From contig NC_089315.1 in the NCBI RefSeq assembly GCF_036669915.1, positions 16,671,003 through 16,735,002 on the forward strand: a stretch of DNA of 64,000 nucleotides, given 5' to 3'. Under the pieces are notes generated by a model. The model was given only the letters and a program-made list of their open reading frames with translations, was not told the DNA's origin and searched no databases. Position 1 is the stretch's first letter. Each line of letters starts with the position of its first letter. Made by a program: the position numbers and the translations under genes. Shown here piece by piece: positions 27,701 through 39,193 of this stretch. The stretch is from Pocillopora verrucosa (lineage: Eukaryota > Cnidaria > Anthozoa > Scleractinia > Pocilloporidae).

Positions 27701-30700
27701 AGTAACACACACACACATGGCCTCACTCACTGTTATCTTTTAAACCCCAGGTGTCCCAGTTCGAGTTCAGAACTTGAAAGATGGCACAGTTCATGACAAA
27801 CCATTGGATATTTATCTTTATCTCAACAAAATGGGGTCAGTAGAACATGGCTTGGAGATAATTATGTGGAAATAATTCAGTGTGTTAAATTAGGTATGGC
27901 TCTGATTTGTATCATCGGAAATTAAGAGCGACCGAGACGTACTTGAGAAATCAGGATTTTGTCCCTTTATTCGTCTTGCGTTCAGCAGTTTTCTCTTGCA
28001 ATATTTAGAGTGAAGAGAAAAGAAGACATACTCATAACATTAAAAAAACATTTTGCTGATAATCGTCACCCGAAGTGAAGGTCAGACGACCTTTTTTGTG
28101 GCATGGTAATGAAAAAAAAACAGCTTTGTACTCTGCCGCTATTTTTGCCATAAAAAAAACCAATAATGTATTACGGTAGTTACACCTGGTGAAAATAGCG
28201 GGTCATTTTTCACATCCCAGTTGTTTTTCCCTTCATGTTGTAGTGGTCGCCATGGTGTTGGAAGAATTGACATCGTGGAAAACAGATTTGTTGGAATGAA
28301 ATCCAGAGGTGAACGGTTTGCTGTATTGCATGATGTCCTTAAATCACTTGGCTGTATGTGTGTTTGTAAATGATGTCAATATGTTTTCGCCAAGTCATGT
28401 CAAAATATGCTTGTGCGTATTGTCAGTCTTTCTTTCTGGCAATGGAAAATTAGGAGAAGAAGCGGAGAAATCCTTTCGTTTTGTCTTGTAACCAGCGAAG
28501 AGGCTGCTGCTCAATGGGAAAGACGTAGCTCGGGTTCCATGTCCTTCTCTCTCCCTACTTCTTGCGAAAACTTGCGCTCTAAATTGTTACTCCAGGGCTT
28601 GCTACTTAGGCTGCACCGTATTTGGTACAATACCAATGATTAAGAGCGCTCAATAAAGGGTTTGTTACAGTTTTTCCTCATATCTATTCTATCTTTCAAA
28701 GGAATCTATGAATGCCCCGGTGGTACCATATTGCGAGCTGCGCACTTGGATATTGAGACATTCACAATGGACCGGGTAAGTTGTGAGAGACGTGAATTCA
28801 TTAAATGGATGCTAACATAAAACCATGCAGAGTTGTATGAGAGATGACGTGTAAGTGTTTTTCTCTTCTTCTGTATGGAAGGAATTGCGCAAAATCAAGC
28901 AGATGTTGGCCGGCAAGTTTTCAGAGCAGGTTTACTATGGATATTGGTACAGTCCTGAAGGGGATTATGTGCGTTTCTGTTTGGACAAGAGTCAAGACAA
29001 CGTGGAGGGAAAAGTGACGCTGGATCTTTTCAAAGGAAATGTATGTTTTCTCAATTCTGTTACAGTTTTCGTGAAACTCTGTATAAATTACGTTAACGGT
29101 TAAGGTTGTAAACTTATGGGGTATATTGGCAACATGCATGATCACATAAGAACTCTGCCACCAAAACGCACGTCTGGAAATGAATGCTTGCGCATAATTT
29201 TTGTCCATTTGCGCTGCTATAGTGAGCCTATTGCCTTCATCATGAAGTTGACTGCCTGAAACGCTCGTGGCGTACTTGCTAGAAGCCGTAATTTTAAGCA
29301 AGCTTTGGTGCTATTTTTGTTGTCAGAAGTACATGTAACTATTTCAGTGAATATTTATTTGTATTAATTTTCCTGTGTAAGGTTTACATCAAAAGCCGTG
29401 AGTCTAAAGCATCCCTCTACAACGAGGAATTAGTCAGGTACATCACCTTATTCTTTTATAGACGCGATAAATGTTTGCTAAGTTGCAAGTCTGAGTGAAT
29501 TTCCAATTCCCCATGTTCCATTTTAGTAATGATGGTGACTTCTGCTAAGGTTATCGAAACATCATTCACCACTACCGACAACAATCCCTCTTAGAACTAC
29601 CTTCACCCGGACGATCAGACTGCACAAACGTTTCCGTTTCTTGAGTAACATTAAAGTTCAAAAGAATTTCTTTCATTAAGGAAATTTTACTCATCCATTT
29701 ATGCAAATCCGTTATTGAACGATAGATTCCTCACTTAGTTTTGCTTTAAAATTGTCAATCATTACTTTGAGGGAAATACGAAAAATGTACGAGTTCCTGT
29801 TTCTTCCTCAGCATGGATACCATTACTGGCTACAACCCACAAGACGCAGCTGGCTTCATCAGAATTAACGCTCTGAGGTAATGAAACATTCTATATTTAC
29901 CTTTAGTCCTTCTTATGTAGCAGAGGGAAAGCTGATCAAATTTATCGACAGAGAAAAAAAGTTAATTGGGTAACGGAAGTAATCTTGGATTACCTTGCTC
30001 TGCCTTTCTTCACCTCGTGTCTGGTTTAGAGCCTGAAACCAATCTTGACTTGATCCGTCGCCTTTTTCTTCGCCTTAGGGAATCTTCCTGTTGCAATTTA
30101 GTTCTCCTTCTTCCTTATTAGCGTTTGTGTTTACTTTGGCGACACTCAATCGGAATGCAAACATAATAGTCATCAGGTATACTAGGCCAAATCAATTATT
30201 GTGGAATGTGCTAAAAAAAAACAAAAAAAAAAAAACAGTAGGCGTACCTAAAAGACGGAGTATTTACCGTAGTTGATCTTCTTTTGTATTTAGCCAAGCG
30301 CCTCAATAAAAGGAGGTGGCTTGAAGTATGATTATATGAAACTCCCTTTTAAAATCAAGAGTAAAACCCCCAAGGGTCATCATTTATCGTCGGGGGAGGG
30401 AGAATCGGGTTTTGTTGTTGTTGTGTTGTTAATATTCCTATCAACACCCCCTCCCCTCATTAGCAGTTAATTGTCAGTCAATTTTCTATCTTCCCTCCTT
30501 TATATTCTGTTGACGATGACTGATCCACCCTCCATTCCCCCTGAACACCAAATGACCCCACCCCTCCTGTTTTATTCTGCGGTGAGTGTAATTAAGAATT
30601 CAGTGACCACCTTGAGCTTTGCTTGTTTATTCTTCTGTTTTACTCAAGGCTTCGTGAACACAGCCGACTCAGAAAAGCGCTGAACAAGGGTGAAGAAAAT

Positions 30701-30709
30701 GGCGCCTGA
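21800..30709 (+). CDS. ASS1: Argininosuccinate synthase, complete, 17 coding exons
   Basis: It joins citrulline and aspartate with ATP to form argininosuccinate in the cytosol (arginine synthesis/urea cycle). Coding exons: 21,800-21,907, 22,290-22,358, 24,341-24,440, 24,539-24,627, 25,349-25,405, 25,801-25,875, 26,238-26,308, 26,545-26,575, 26,860-26,919, 27,217-27,247, 27,751-27,835, 28,244-28,308, 28,702-28,775, 28,882-29,040, 29,382-29,437, 29,812-29,877 and 30,649-30,709. All phases fit; total 1,257 nt, 418 residues (human 412). The N-terminal PP-loop ATP motif is AYSGGLDTS; later blocks include [48 protein letters not shown] and [26 protein letters not shown]. Upstream in-frame codons reach 21,656, but the family's start fits 21,800. 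The last exon lies inside a segmental duplication (see 59,926). No defect seen. Confidence 0.97.
23577..23793. repeat. MITE-like element in ASS1 intron 2
   Basis: It shares ctccatactgttctctatac, then a segment with attgtaaggagaaatta, and ends in gggtcaaagggttgaa, as in the family copies at 7,150, 20,515 and 57,693. Confidence 0.7.
24660..24990. repeat. Interspersed repeat, copy 1 (ASS1 intron 4)
   Basis: Shared in the same orientation with 38,763-39,060: both contain a cttgttaataatgtac core, a gacaaaattttgaaag core and atttgtaatttgcact, with diverged sequence between. No coding capacity; family unknown. Confidence 0.8.
26063..26206. repeat. MITE-like element in ASS1 intron 6
   Basis: It begins near acccagttgtataaaggatgg and ends in gcattatcc followed by caaagaactgggg, giving short inverted ends. 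A related copy lies at 57,226-57,350. Confidence 0.6.
27104..27178. repeat. (TTA)n / (TTAT)n microsatellite in ASS1 intron 9
   Basis: About 75 bp of tta trinucleotides with regular single-base interruptions (ttataa), ending 38 bp before the next exon at 27,217. Confidence 0.95.
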
Positions 30710-30862
30710 TGTGTGGCAGGTGACTCTTGGAGTAACGAATAAGTCCCTGAAAAAATTGTGTGGAGAAATTGGTGACAAAGCGAAGCTATTAAAATACAAC
30801 ACTGCGGGTATTATTATTTTTAGTAAACTAGAAACTAAACTTGTGTTTATTTGTTTAGTTAG

Positions 30863-30868
30863 AATAAA
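30863..30868 (+). terminator. AATAAA polyadenylation signal, probable for ASS1
   Basis: A canonical AATAAA 154 bases past the ASS1 stop, the first on this strand after it. The signal is kept in block Y copy 3 near 60,892. Confidence 0.55.
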
Positions 30869-31167
30869 ATTCTCGCAATAATAGAGGCAATGTTTGAAGG
30901 TTAATTTGCGTGAACCTCTCTCAGTCAGTTGTTTGTTGCCCCTCTATGTCCAATATTATTAAATTGACTATATTTTTTTATCAATTCGCCGTCCGTTTTG
31001 TCTGATGCCCCTTTAGTTTTCTGCAGTCGCTGTTTTTTCGGCGAAGAAAAATTAATGACTCGCAATGATTTAAAAAGTTCTTGGAGTAAAATGCATGAGA
31101 GGCTGTGACTGTCTCCAGTACAATCCTTTCACCTAGTGTGCTCGTTCGCTTGAGCCGCGGTCGGAAA

Positions 31168-31357
31168 TTTATAGTCTTGTGAATTATAAATGAAGGCCAC
31201 AAATGATTCGTTGCCGTCCTCAGTAAAGCCACATACCTAGAACTCAGGAACTGAAAGGGTTGTGGATTTTGTGGACTCCCCATGTACGAAAGTGATTTAC
31301 TGGTGTACAAAAACACCCTAACCCTAACCCTAACCGTAAAGCAAAATGGTGCTCTTA
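31168..31357. repeat. Insertion with three interstitial CCCTAA telomere units
   Basis: Block Y copy 3 runs directly from tcggaaaaa to gacctcttg; copy 1 has about 190 extra bases between the same two anchors. The extra segment holds three perfect CCCTAA units at 31,316-31,333 followed by a degenerate fourth. Copy 2 lacks the whole region. Confidence 0.75.
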
Positions 31358-32457
31358 ACAGACCTCTTGTTCTTAGTTTCTTAAGCTGCCACACCCTCCT
31401 CCCTGATATTCGTAACGAGATGTCTAAGATCACATTATACTGCATGGGGTTTGACGCAGAATGTTCGTCAATTCCAAACGAGATGTATTTCATAAAACTC
31501 CTTCCACTGAGCAGCATAAGGTGTGAGAGCAGTTATCAAAACCTCGTGATTTCGTTTCTTCTTGCGTAATCGACTGTGGTTCGTAAGTGATTCTTATCAG
31601 GTATTAACTGCATCATTTGGTTAAGCTTTAAAATAAGCCAAACAAAACCGAGCATATTCTACGTACACGTATTCAAATCATGCGATATATATAGTGGAAA
31701 TGATCAAGAGTGTATTTTATTTTAAATTTTCAAATATTATTGTAATCGTATGTACAAAAAACTGACACAATTTCAGCACAATTTGTGTAAATTACCCAAC
31801 TCCCCCCCCCCCAAAAAAAAAATAATCAGCTGCGTATATGTCATGCGCAAATGCTTATTAATATATTTACAAACATGTTTTAAAAAAAGTCATCTTGAGT
31901 TCAATATCTCGTGTTCAAACATAGTTGATTAAATGATTACAAACGTTTTCAAGCGATGAAATTTTGAGAGCAAATTTAATCCAGCAGACAGCCTTTCTTT
32001 AGCTTCAATCAGATGAAGAGAGAATTGAACTTGATTGCATTTGAAATCTGTAGAATATAAAGAGAACCAGTGTCAATGTACAATCCCATGGTAAACCAAA
32101 GCACCAAAGTTAGAGTAAATGGCCTATGCTAAGAAGATTTTGACGGCTTTTCTCATAGCCTGCAGAGCAGGCGTAATTTTAGCGAGTGCTCAGTATTTCC
32201 TGAGCGAAAATTATGGCCGCCTCCTTTGATTTGAATGACAGCGGAAGGCTGGGGAGAGAGAGAAACTTGTACACAGCGGGTGCGCGAAGGTCAAAATTAA
32301 GGAGAGGGGTGGGGGTCCCCCCCACTGCTTCCTCTATCTTCAAATCAAACATGGCCAGTTGAATAAAGAATGGCGAGATTCCTAAAGTTAACTCGCCCTA
32401 TTAACACGGCTGCTCTGCGGGCTACTTTTCTCAGAAAATGCATTACTTAATTACCTT

Positions 32458-35400
32458 TTAATAGTATGATCCAAACCATTTGTTGAAAGTCCTGCCCAAG
32501 AATCCTTGTCCTGAAATATAATGTACAATTGAGACGCAGTTGAGACTGCTTACCAGAAAGGAGAGAGAATTAGATTAACTAAATGTAGGTTGAAATAAGG
32601 TCACATGCACCCTCGCTGAATGAGGAACTCCAGCCCTTACCACACCCCTTACTATCCTGCCAATAAGCCCCTTTTGAGTAAATCAACCCCCTGTTTTTAT
32701 TGGCTAAGAGAAATCCTTATGGCAGCTGTGAAACTGCTGGCTTTTAACTGGGCACTTACGGTATGTATTTGGTTCGAGCAACTTACCAGTTTGTTGAGTA
32801 GCTTGGCTATTGAAGTGATAAGTCTGAGGGTAAACGGAAACAACCTGAGATCCACTTGGAAAGATGCTCGTAGAAGGTAATGGACGATGCTGAGAATATG
32901 GACTCCCTAGACAATCAAAGAAGGGTTAACAAACCTTAACTTACTACGGAATTTTTTCACTGATAACTTTCTGTTCAATTTGATACCATTCACTAAAGGA
33001 GCGTGGTAAGTTTCTCAAGACCCCAGTACTATAGGGCCGAGTGCAAGTCGCTGTACGAAAATAAGCCCGCGCTTCACTACTTGAAGTAATCTGACGAGAC
33101 TGATCGAAAACACGAAGCCCAGATCCGAGAAAACGGTAAAAGTGGAGCGTATTTTTCCTTATAATATTCTTAAGGTAGCTACATTTTAAATTCTTCCTAT
33201 TCATATTTGTGAACTTGGTAGAAATTTGACTTAATGTGTAAAGAAATCTCTGAACCTTTTAGCTCTCCTGACCAAAACTGAATGTTTTTACGTTCGACTT
33301 TTCAGAATGAGCAAACAGTGTCCTTGATCGCGAATGTAATGTAATGTTCAACTGATCATACCTCTGGCTTTCTTTGAAAACGGGTTGATCTCACAGGGTG
33401 TGCCGGTGTTCTTGAATGCAGCATCATTTGAGATGATTGCCGGACTGTTTCTCACAGTTTCAACTTCAGCAAAGTTGGGTGTAGGGGTATGTGGTGGTCT
33501 TTTAAGACCTTTAGCTCTCTTGGAAAAGGGATTCACCCCGTTATATGTGATATTGTTGGATGGAACACCTTTGAGATGGACTGGTGGAGTGTGATTCTCA
33601 TTTTCAGCTCCTCTCGTGTTAGCAGCAGGGCAATCAAGTGCTGACAATGGATTAATCTGTCCGCTTGAGTACTGAGTGGTAGTATTAAATACTGTATTCT
33701 TGAACACAGCATCATTTGAGGAAGTTATCTCGCTGTTTCTGACGGTTTGAGCTGGAAACAATCTGGCCGCAGGGATGTGTGATGGTTTCGTAACGCCGAT
33801 AGCTCTCTTGGAAAAGGGATTTACCCTCTTACCATAAGAACCAGTGATATTGTTGGATGGAACCCCACTGAGTTGAACTGGTGGAACTTCAGTTCTTGGG
33901 ATGTTAGCGGCTGAACAATCGATTGTTGGTCGATCCAGCGCCTCGGCTTTATTGGAAAATGATTTAATCCGTGTGCCAGAGGACCGAATGGTAATGTTAG
34001 ATACAGGATGCCTTGGTTGGATTGGCAGGGTACACTTGTCGACTTCAGGCGTCTCAAACATATTCACAGGACTTTGTGCTGGTCGGTCCAAGCGTTTTGC
34101 CTTCCTAGAAAACGGGTTGACACTCTGACCAACGGAACCGGTTATCAGGTTGAATTCGTCTCTTCGGGGTGGTGAGAGGTTTTTCTTTATTTCAGCTCTG
34201 ACAAAACTGCCATCGGGGGCGAATGGTGGTTGACATTTCAATTCAGGATAGTCTTTAGTGAAAAAAAAGAAGTGCAAGAGCAAGTTTTATTTGGGTCATT
34301 TTCAGACTGGCAAAGCGAAATATGAACTTGGACCACCTCATATTTTTCCTATGTATTCAGTGTCAGTAAGAGACTATTGAGACTGTTTTAATTATGAAAT
34401 CAGCGAGTCCTTCTCTGAATATGATGAAGTGAGTACTCGGCTAAGTTCGTACAGCGATTCGGTACCTTGATAATTCGAGTGTTTACTTGTTTTTGGTTAC
34501 ACGTCATACCACCCAACTTCAGCACAATAAAAGTTGGGCTGTTGAATTTGCGAAATTATGTTATACAGGTTTCTTTCGTCATACCTTGGGCTGCTTCAGT
34601 GGAGGGCTTTGAATTTGATTTGACATTCTTCATGGCCTCAAGATCTCTTGCTGTTACTGGAAAGTTTTGAATTTCGAGACATCCACCGTTGTTAGATAGA
34701 GTGTCAAACCATGATGGTTGATGGTCAAAGTAAGCTTTACCTAATAAAGAGAAAGTTTTGAATAATTGTTCATGGACGAAAGCGTTATCAACGATTCTCA
34801 AGTTTTGGGGTTAAGTGCCTCTTCTTGTCTTGAGGATAGGAAATGAAATTTTTGTTACTTTACTCAAATGTGGTACATACTTTATTTTCAGGACTTCTAA
34901 TCTCGTTCCAGATCCTACAGTTTAACTGTAACTTCAATGAAAGGTCTGGGTACGTGACTAGGTCGCTTCGCCAATGGCATGAGCCGCGATTTTTACCTAG
35001 AGGTGTATTATTTGTTCTGAGTTTTTTTTGTTTTTTTTTTTTATCTTTTCTGAACTGTGAAGCGATTGTTTTTTACAGTGATCGATAATGCTCCTCTTCC
35101 CATCAATGTTTCCTTGCGATGCTTGGAGACTAACTTTGGCCATAGAATTGCCATTTCAAGTAACATACTCACCATTAAAAAATTGTAGCTCGCCTTGGGA
35201 TTCCTCTAACTTTGTTGTATTCCTCATGACACTAACATTTGCCCCACCTTTGAGCTCGTCGATAGTCTTCCATGCCTCCTGTAGCTTTTCATCCATTGCC
35301 GCCATTTGCTTGGCAAAATCCAACTGATTTATTTGCCAGCTTTGTTGTACTTGGGACAGTTTTTCTTTGAGATCAGAATTCTCTTTATCTTTCTCAAAGA

Positions 35401-36669
35401 GAGCTTCTTTAAGAAAGGTGATCTCCTTCTCCTTAGCTGTTAAAATACGAGAAATAAACGTCCATTTTATAAATACTTAGAGTAAAAGATAGATCAAATT
35501 CAAGTTTTGAATGATAAGGTAAATTGGGAAAATATTACAAAAATGGAACTGTTTCGGACGGAATGAGAAGCAAGGGTTAGGGGGAATATTTATTGTCAAG
35601 AGTCTACGGTGAATGGGTCTTAAATGGTTTCCCTGTGCACGTGCACTTCTCTTATCCCGCATGCGTCATTACTTAACTAACCGTTAATTTCTGTTTCGAG
35701 GTGGATGATATTTCTCGTTAGTTGTTCCTCTTCTCTCGCAGCCTGGTAGAAAATATGTCAAAAATAGCATTTTTGAATTTAAGAAATTAGAAGTGAACAA
35801 GAAAATTGAGAATGCTAAACATAATCAACGTACAGCGGAATGATACTGGAATGTCGAAGAGTGGCGTCATAATCTGAGAACTTTAGCTGCACGCGCTTTT
35901 TAATCTCTTCATGAAGAAATGTTTTCAGAGTCAGTTTCCTGATCACCTTTAATGCCAAATAATCCAATTTTTTAAATGTTTTTCTTCAATGTTGAACGGG
36001 CTTAAAAATGAACTTATTTTGAAGGGAAGAAATTACAATGTAAATTAAACCAATTACAACCCATTTTCATTGCATGTGTATTGAATGAGGTCTATTTGCA
36101 AGACGGCGTTCGCGAAAAAATCGCAGAAGTTCTTTTCTTCATGCTCCTTCCAATATCAAATTCTAAATTCTGGATTCGTCTCCAAAAGAGACACACTTTT
36201 GTCTGAGTATAATTTGAAGGGAACCGATTTTCTCTCAAACTGAACCCACTACGAACTTTTTCACAGCTTCCATATTGAATGAGGTCTACTAACGCGTCCG
36301 CGAAAATGAAATCTGAGGTTTTTTCTTCATGCTCCTTCTGATCATAAATTCTAACTTTTTTATGCTAAATGTACGATTTTACGAAAGCGAAAAAACGCCT
36401 AAAGCTCGGGAAATGCCCACCTCATTAGCCCTGATCCGTGCTCCGTGTGAGGCCTCCAAAGGCTCATGATAATTCTCAGCGGAACGATAAGTGACACCGG
36501 CTTCTTCATCAAAATTTCTCGCAGAACAGGATTCCATCACGGACTCTATGTCCTCTGTGATGTTTTTGTTCATTTTGGAATCAATATCTTTGGAAAATGC
36601 AAAAATATATTCTCTTTCACTTTGCTTCAGTAAGAACCGAGCTTTCGATTTGCTTATGACAAGTTGCAT
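32458..36669 (-). CDS. Coiled-coil protein with repeated NPFSK motifs, copy 1 (function unknown)
   Basis: Exons, in transcript order: 36,669-36,421 (start MQLVISKS), 35,946-35,830, 35,742-35,682, 35,436-35,173, 34,740-34,585 and 34,252-33,362. Phases are consistent and all borders GT/AG, although the donor after 35,830 is a weak GTTGAT. Two further exons, 32,889-32,787 and 32,510-32,458, agree with each other and end in KWFGSYY and stop. The link from 33,362 (phase 1) to 32,889 (phase 0) does not fit, so a small exon may be missing. Exons 3-4 encode a heptad-like coiled coil (KEKEITFLKEAL to IDELKGG). Exon 6 encodes six repeats of roughly 40-55 residues, each built on [VI]NPFSKxA, some degenerate, separated by GVPSNNIT-like spacers. 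NPF is a ligand for EH domains in other proteins; applying that here is speculation. I do not recognise the family. It is the parent-like copy of three. Confidence 0.72.
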
Positions 36670-36959
36670 AGCAACGTCTTTGTTTCGTCACTTGTTGACA
36701 TCACGCCAGAGTTGAAGCGTTAAGCCTGGGCACAAGAATTTTGTCGAAGCGTCAGAAACCAGAGGTAGCAATTAATACGCTTTAACAGTAAAAAAACGTC
36801 ACTAAAAAGAGACTATTGTTTTCAGTTTATTATTTGCTTTCCGCGATGTTTGAGAGGGCTTACCTTAAATACAGTTCATAGATTCTAACAATCATACATC
36901 GGTTCTGTTAACTTTTCATTACTTCCCTTGGCCAAGATTTTTACTGATAACCTTTGTGC

Positions 36960-37052
36960 GGTGGGTGCATTTATTGACCGTGATGAACCCCAATTTGTAG
37001 TATCTTCGCCAAAATTTTTAGACGAGAAGAAGAGTCTTCAAGTTCTCTTTTA
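36960..37052 (+). pseudogene. Small ORF tail shared between block Y copies 1 and 2
   Basis: The frame from LAKIFTDNLC to PKFLDEKKSL and a stop matches the open frame at 53,628-53,813 in copy 2. In copy 1 the upstream part has an in-frame stop (near 36,886), so no start codon remains in frame. It is divergently oriented to the coiled-coil gene and about 300 bp from its start. Unknown function. Confidence 0.35.
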
Positions 37053-37429
37053 AATAAGCAGACTGTTTTATTCTGAGTTGTGTATTTAGCTCCACACTTC
37101 CCCAATTCCCATTTCTCATATTCTCCAGTCTCTCATCTGTTCCCCTGCTTCTCTGTTTCTTTGCTCGTCTGTTCTCTCTTTTTTACGTTTCTCTGTCCCT
37201 TTGTTCTCCTGTCCTCCTATGTTTCTCGTCATCCATGTTCCGAGCAGTCTTCCCTTTCACGTTTTCTGTTTCCCATTTCCCTCTTTCCGTTGTCTCATTC
37301 CTTAGTTATTTCTTTCCTCTTTTTCCAAAATATTTTCTGCGACACTATTCTTCCCTTCAATCCTATTCCTCCGTCCTTCTAATTTCGATTTGCCCACACA
37401 AAAGCAATGGAAAAGAAATTCCAACCAGC

Positions 37430-37433
37430 AAAC
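37430..37433. repeat. Left 4 bp target-site duplication AAAC of the 8.1 kb element
   Basis: AAAC immediately precedes the left inverted repeat and recurs right after the right one (45,560-45,563). The paralogous site in copy 2 has a single AAAC (54,185-54,188). Confidence 0.8.
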
Positions 37434-37469
37434 AACGCTTTCCGAACTATTTTTTATTTTCCAAAATAG
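37434..37469 (+). repeat. Left terminal inverted repeat of the 8.1 kb element
   Basis: 36 bp; compared with the reverse complement of 45,524-45,559 it differs at positions 7, 11, 14, 21 and 23. Similarity stops abruptly after position 36. Confidence 0.85.
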
Positions 37470-37648
37470 CCTATTTTTTGATAAATCAATAGTTTTCCTC
37501 TGCATGTTTAGGAAAACTAGGAAAATTAATCAAATTTTGCACACAAAATCTTAAAAAGATTAAAAGATCTTATTTTCCCCTGCAAGATTGAGCATGTCCG
37601 TAAAAAACTGTGTTATGAGTCAACCGTGGAAAGATGCAGAGGTAATCT

Positions 37649-38098
37649 GCAACCACTCAGTAAATGGATATTAAAGAAATTCTGCAACCAGTCACCTGAT
37701 GTCACAGAAATTCTGTAACCACTCAGTCACTAGATGTCACAGAAATTCTGTAACCACTCAGTCACAAGATGTCACAGAAATTCTGCAATCACTCAGTACC
37801 ATGTTGTCACAGAAGTTCTGCGATCACCCAGTCACAAGTTGTCGCAGAAATTCTGCAACCACTCAAGCACTGGATGTCGCAGAAATTCTGTGATCACTCA
37901 GTCACAAGCTGTCGCACAAATTCTGCGACCACTCAACCACTGGATGTTGAAAAAATTCTGCGGTCACTCAGTCACAAGTTGTTGCAGAAATTCTGCGACC
38001 CCTCGGTCACAAGTTGTCCCAGAAATTCTGTGGCCACTCAACTACTGAATGTCGTAGAAATTCTGCGATCACTCAGTCACAAGTTAAATTCTGCAACC
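37649..38098. repeat. Left minisatellite array, 35 bp unit, about 13 copies
   Basis: Consensus parts: cactcagtcacaagttgtc then gcagaaattctgc then gac. The core GCAGAA-A-TTCTGC is a 13 bp palindrome with an A in the centre. Units differ at several positions, and the array begins about 215 bp inside the left end of the 8.1 kb element. Because 35 is not a multiple of 3, the same peptide-like reading appears in all three frames; these are not genes. Confidence 0.95.
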
Positions 38099-38762
38099 AC
38101 ACAACACATAAATCATTATGCCGCAATCCCAGTACATGCGTGTTCTAAAGCATCGTTACTACGCATGTGTCACGACACTCTATGTAACTTTACACAAAGA
38201 GTTAAGCCCAATTTCAGAAAGGAATGGAGTCAAGGAAAAAATTACAGATTGATTTGTCCTCAAAGCAGCATATCTTTCCTTGAGAAATTTTCTTGTTGAT
38301 GGCATTAGCTTGTTGTCTTCCGTTAGCTCAAATGAACTGCACACTACACAGCTCTTAGGAAGGATCTCCACCCATGGTCTAGATTTTTGTCGGGAACATG
38401 CTGAGGAGTCCATTTTCCATAGTAAGTACCCTTCCAATAATGCACCTTAAAATTGTCCTCCTCGACGGCCAGGACCTTTCCAATGCAGGGAAGTTTATCG
38501 TAATTAGCTGTACATAGCCACAAAGCAACTGACTTGAAGAGTAGCGAGGAAATCGTCTACCATTTCAATAGGCGCTTCCCTTTCCCTCGGGGTCCTGTAA
38601 CGACCTGTGTAAATCTGAAATATTCAACAGACATGTCATAAGAATTTGCTTGTTTAGGTGCGTATTTCGACTGAGATGTATCAGTTATCAATTGTTCTTA
38701 TCATTTTTTCATTATTTGATTAATTATAAGTAATGGATTATGTAACCGTGTCATATTCTATT

Positions 38763-39060
38763 AGTGCAATTTGGTGTGAATAAGCACAAATAAGTTTTCC
38801 AAAGACAACAAAATTTTTGCACGAGCCTGAAGGGCAAGTAAAATTTTGTGGTATTTGAAAAATTTACAAGTGCTTGGTAGACCATATTGCAAGAAAAATT
38901 TAGGTTATTACTTGTTAATAATGTACAGACAAAATTTTGAAAGTGTGTTTGCACTATTTGTAATTTGCACTCATGTGACAACTTTGCATTTGTGCTACAT
39001 GAGAATTAACTTTTTTTCAGCCACTCAGAAGCATGTAATTTTATCATGTACATTATTATA
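38763..39060. repeat. Interspersed repeat, copy 2
   Basis: Matches 24,660-24,990 in ASS1 intron 4, same orientation, with small deletions. It sits inside the 8.1 kb element. Confidence 0.8.
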
Positions 39061-39193
39061 TATCTAAAATTGGACTTGTGTAATCTATAACTGGATGCAG
39101 AAGGGATTAGAGTAATGGACCCCTCTAATTATTTCTCTTTTATATCTGTAGGACCATTTGAAGGCTTGGCTTTTTAGTGCCCATTGCTGCATT

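Larger units (their letters stand above)
30005..37433. repeat. Segmental duplication block Y, copy 1
   Basis: About 7.4 kb, also found at 48,490-54,188 and 59,926-64,000. It starts inside the last ASS1 intron (tgtctggtttagag) and ends at the left border of the 8.1 kb insertion. It includes the last ASS1 exon and the whole coiled-coil/NPF-repeat gene on the minus strand. Copy 1 has about 190 bp not in copy 3 (31,168-31,357, with telomeric units). Confidence 0.93.

Noticed and set aside
28921-29301. 126-residue minus-strand frame
   Set aside because: It is the antisense shadow of ASS1 exon 14 and the following intron.
30981-31517. 178-residue minus-strand open frame over the telomeric insertion
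   Set aside because: It spans an insertion boundary and is not kept in block copy 3; composition is not protein-like.
37080-37492. Phe/Ser/Leu/Pro-rich frames, also at 53,803-54,253
   Set aside because: A pyrimidine-rich tract in block Y; frames shift between the copies, so no coding constraint.
37699-38299. Overlapping open frames with SQKFCNHSVT-like peptides
   Set aside because: They come from the 35 bp minisatellite read in three frames; each starts exactly one unit after the previous one.
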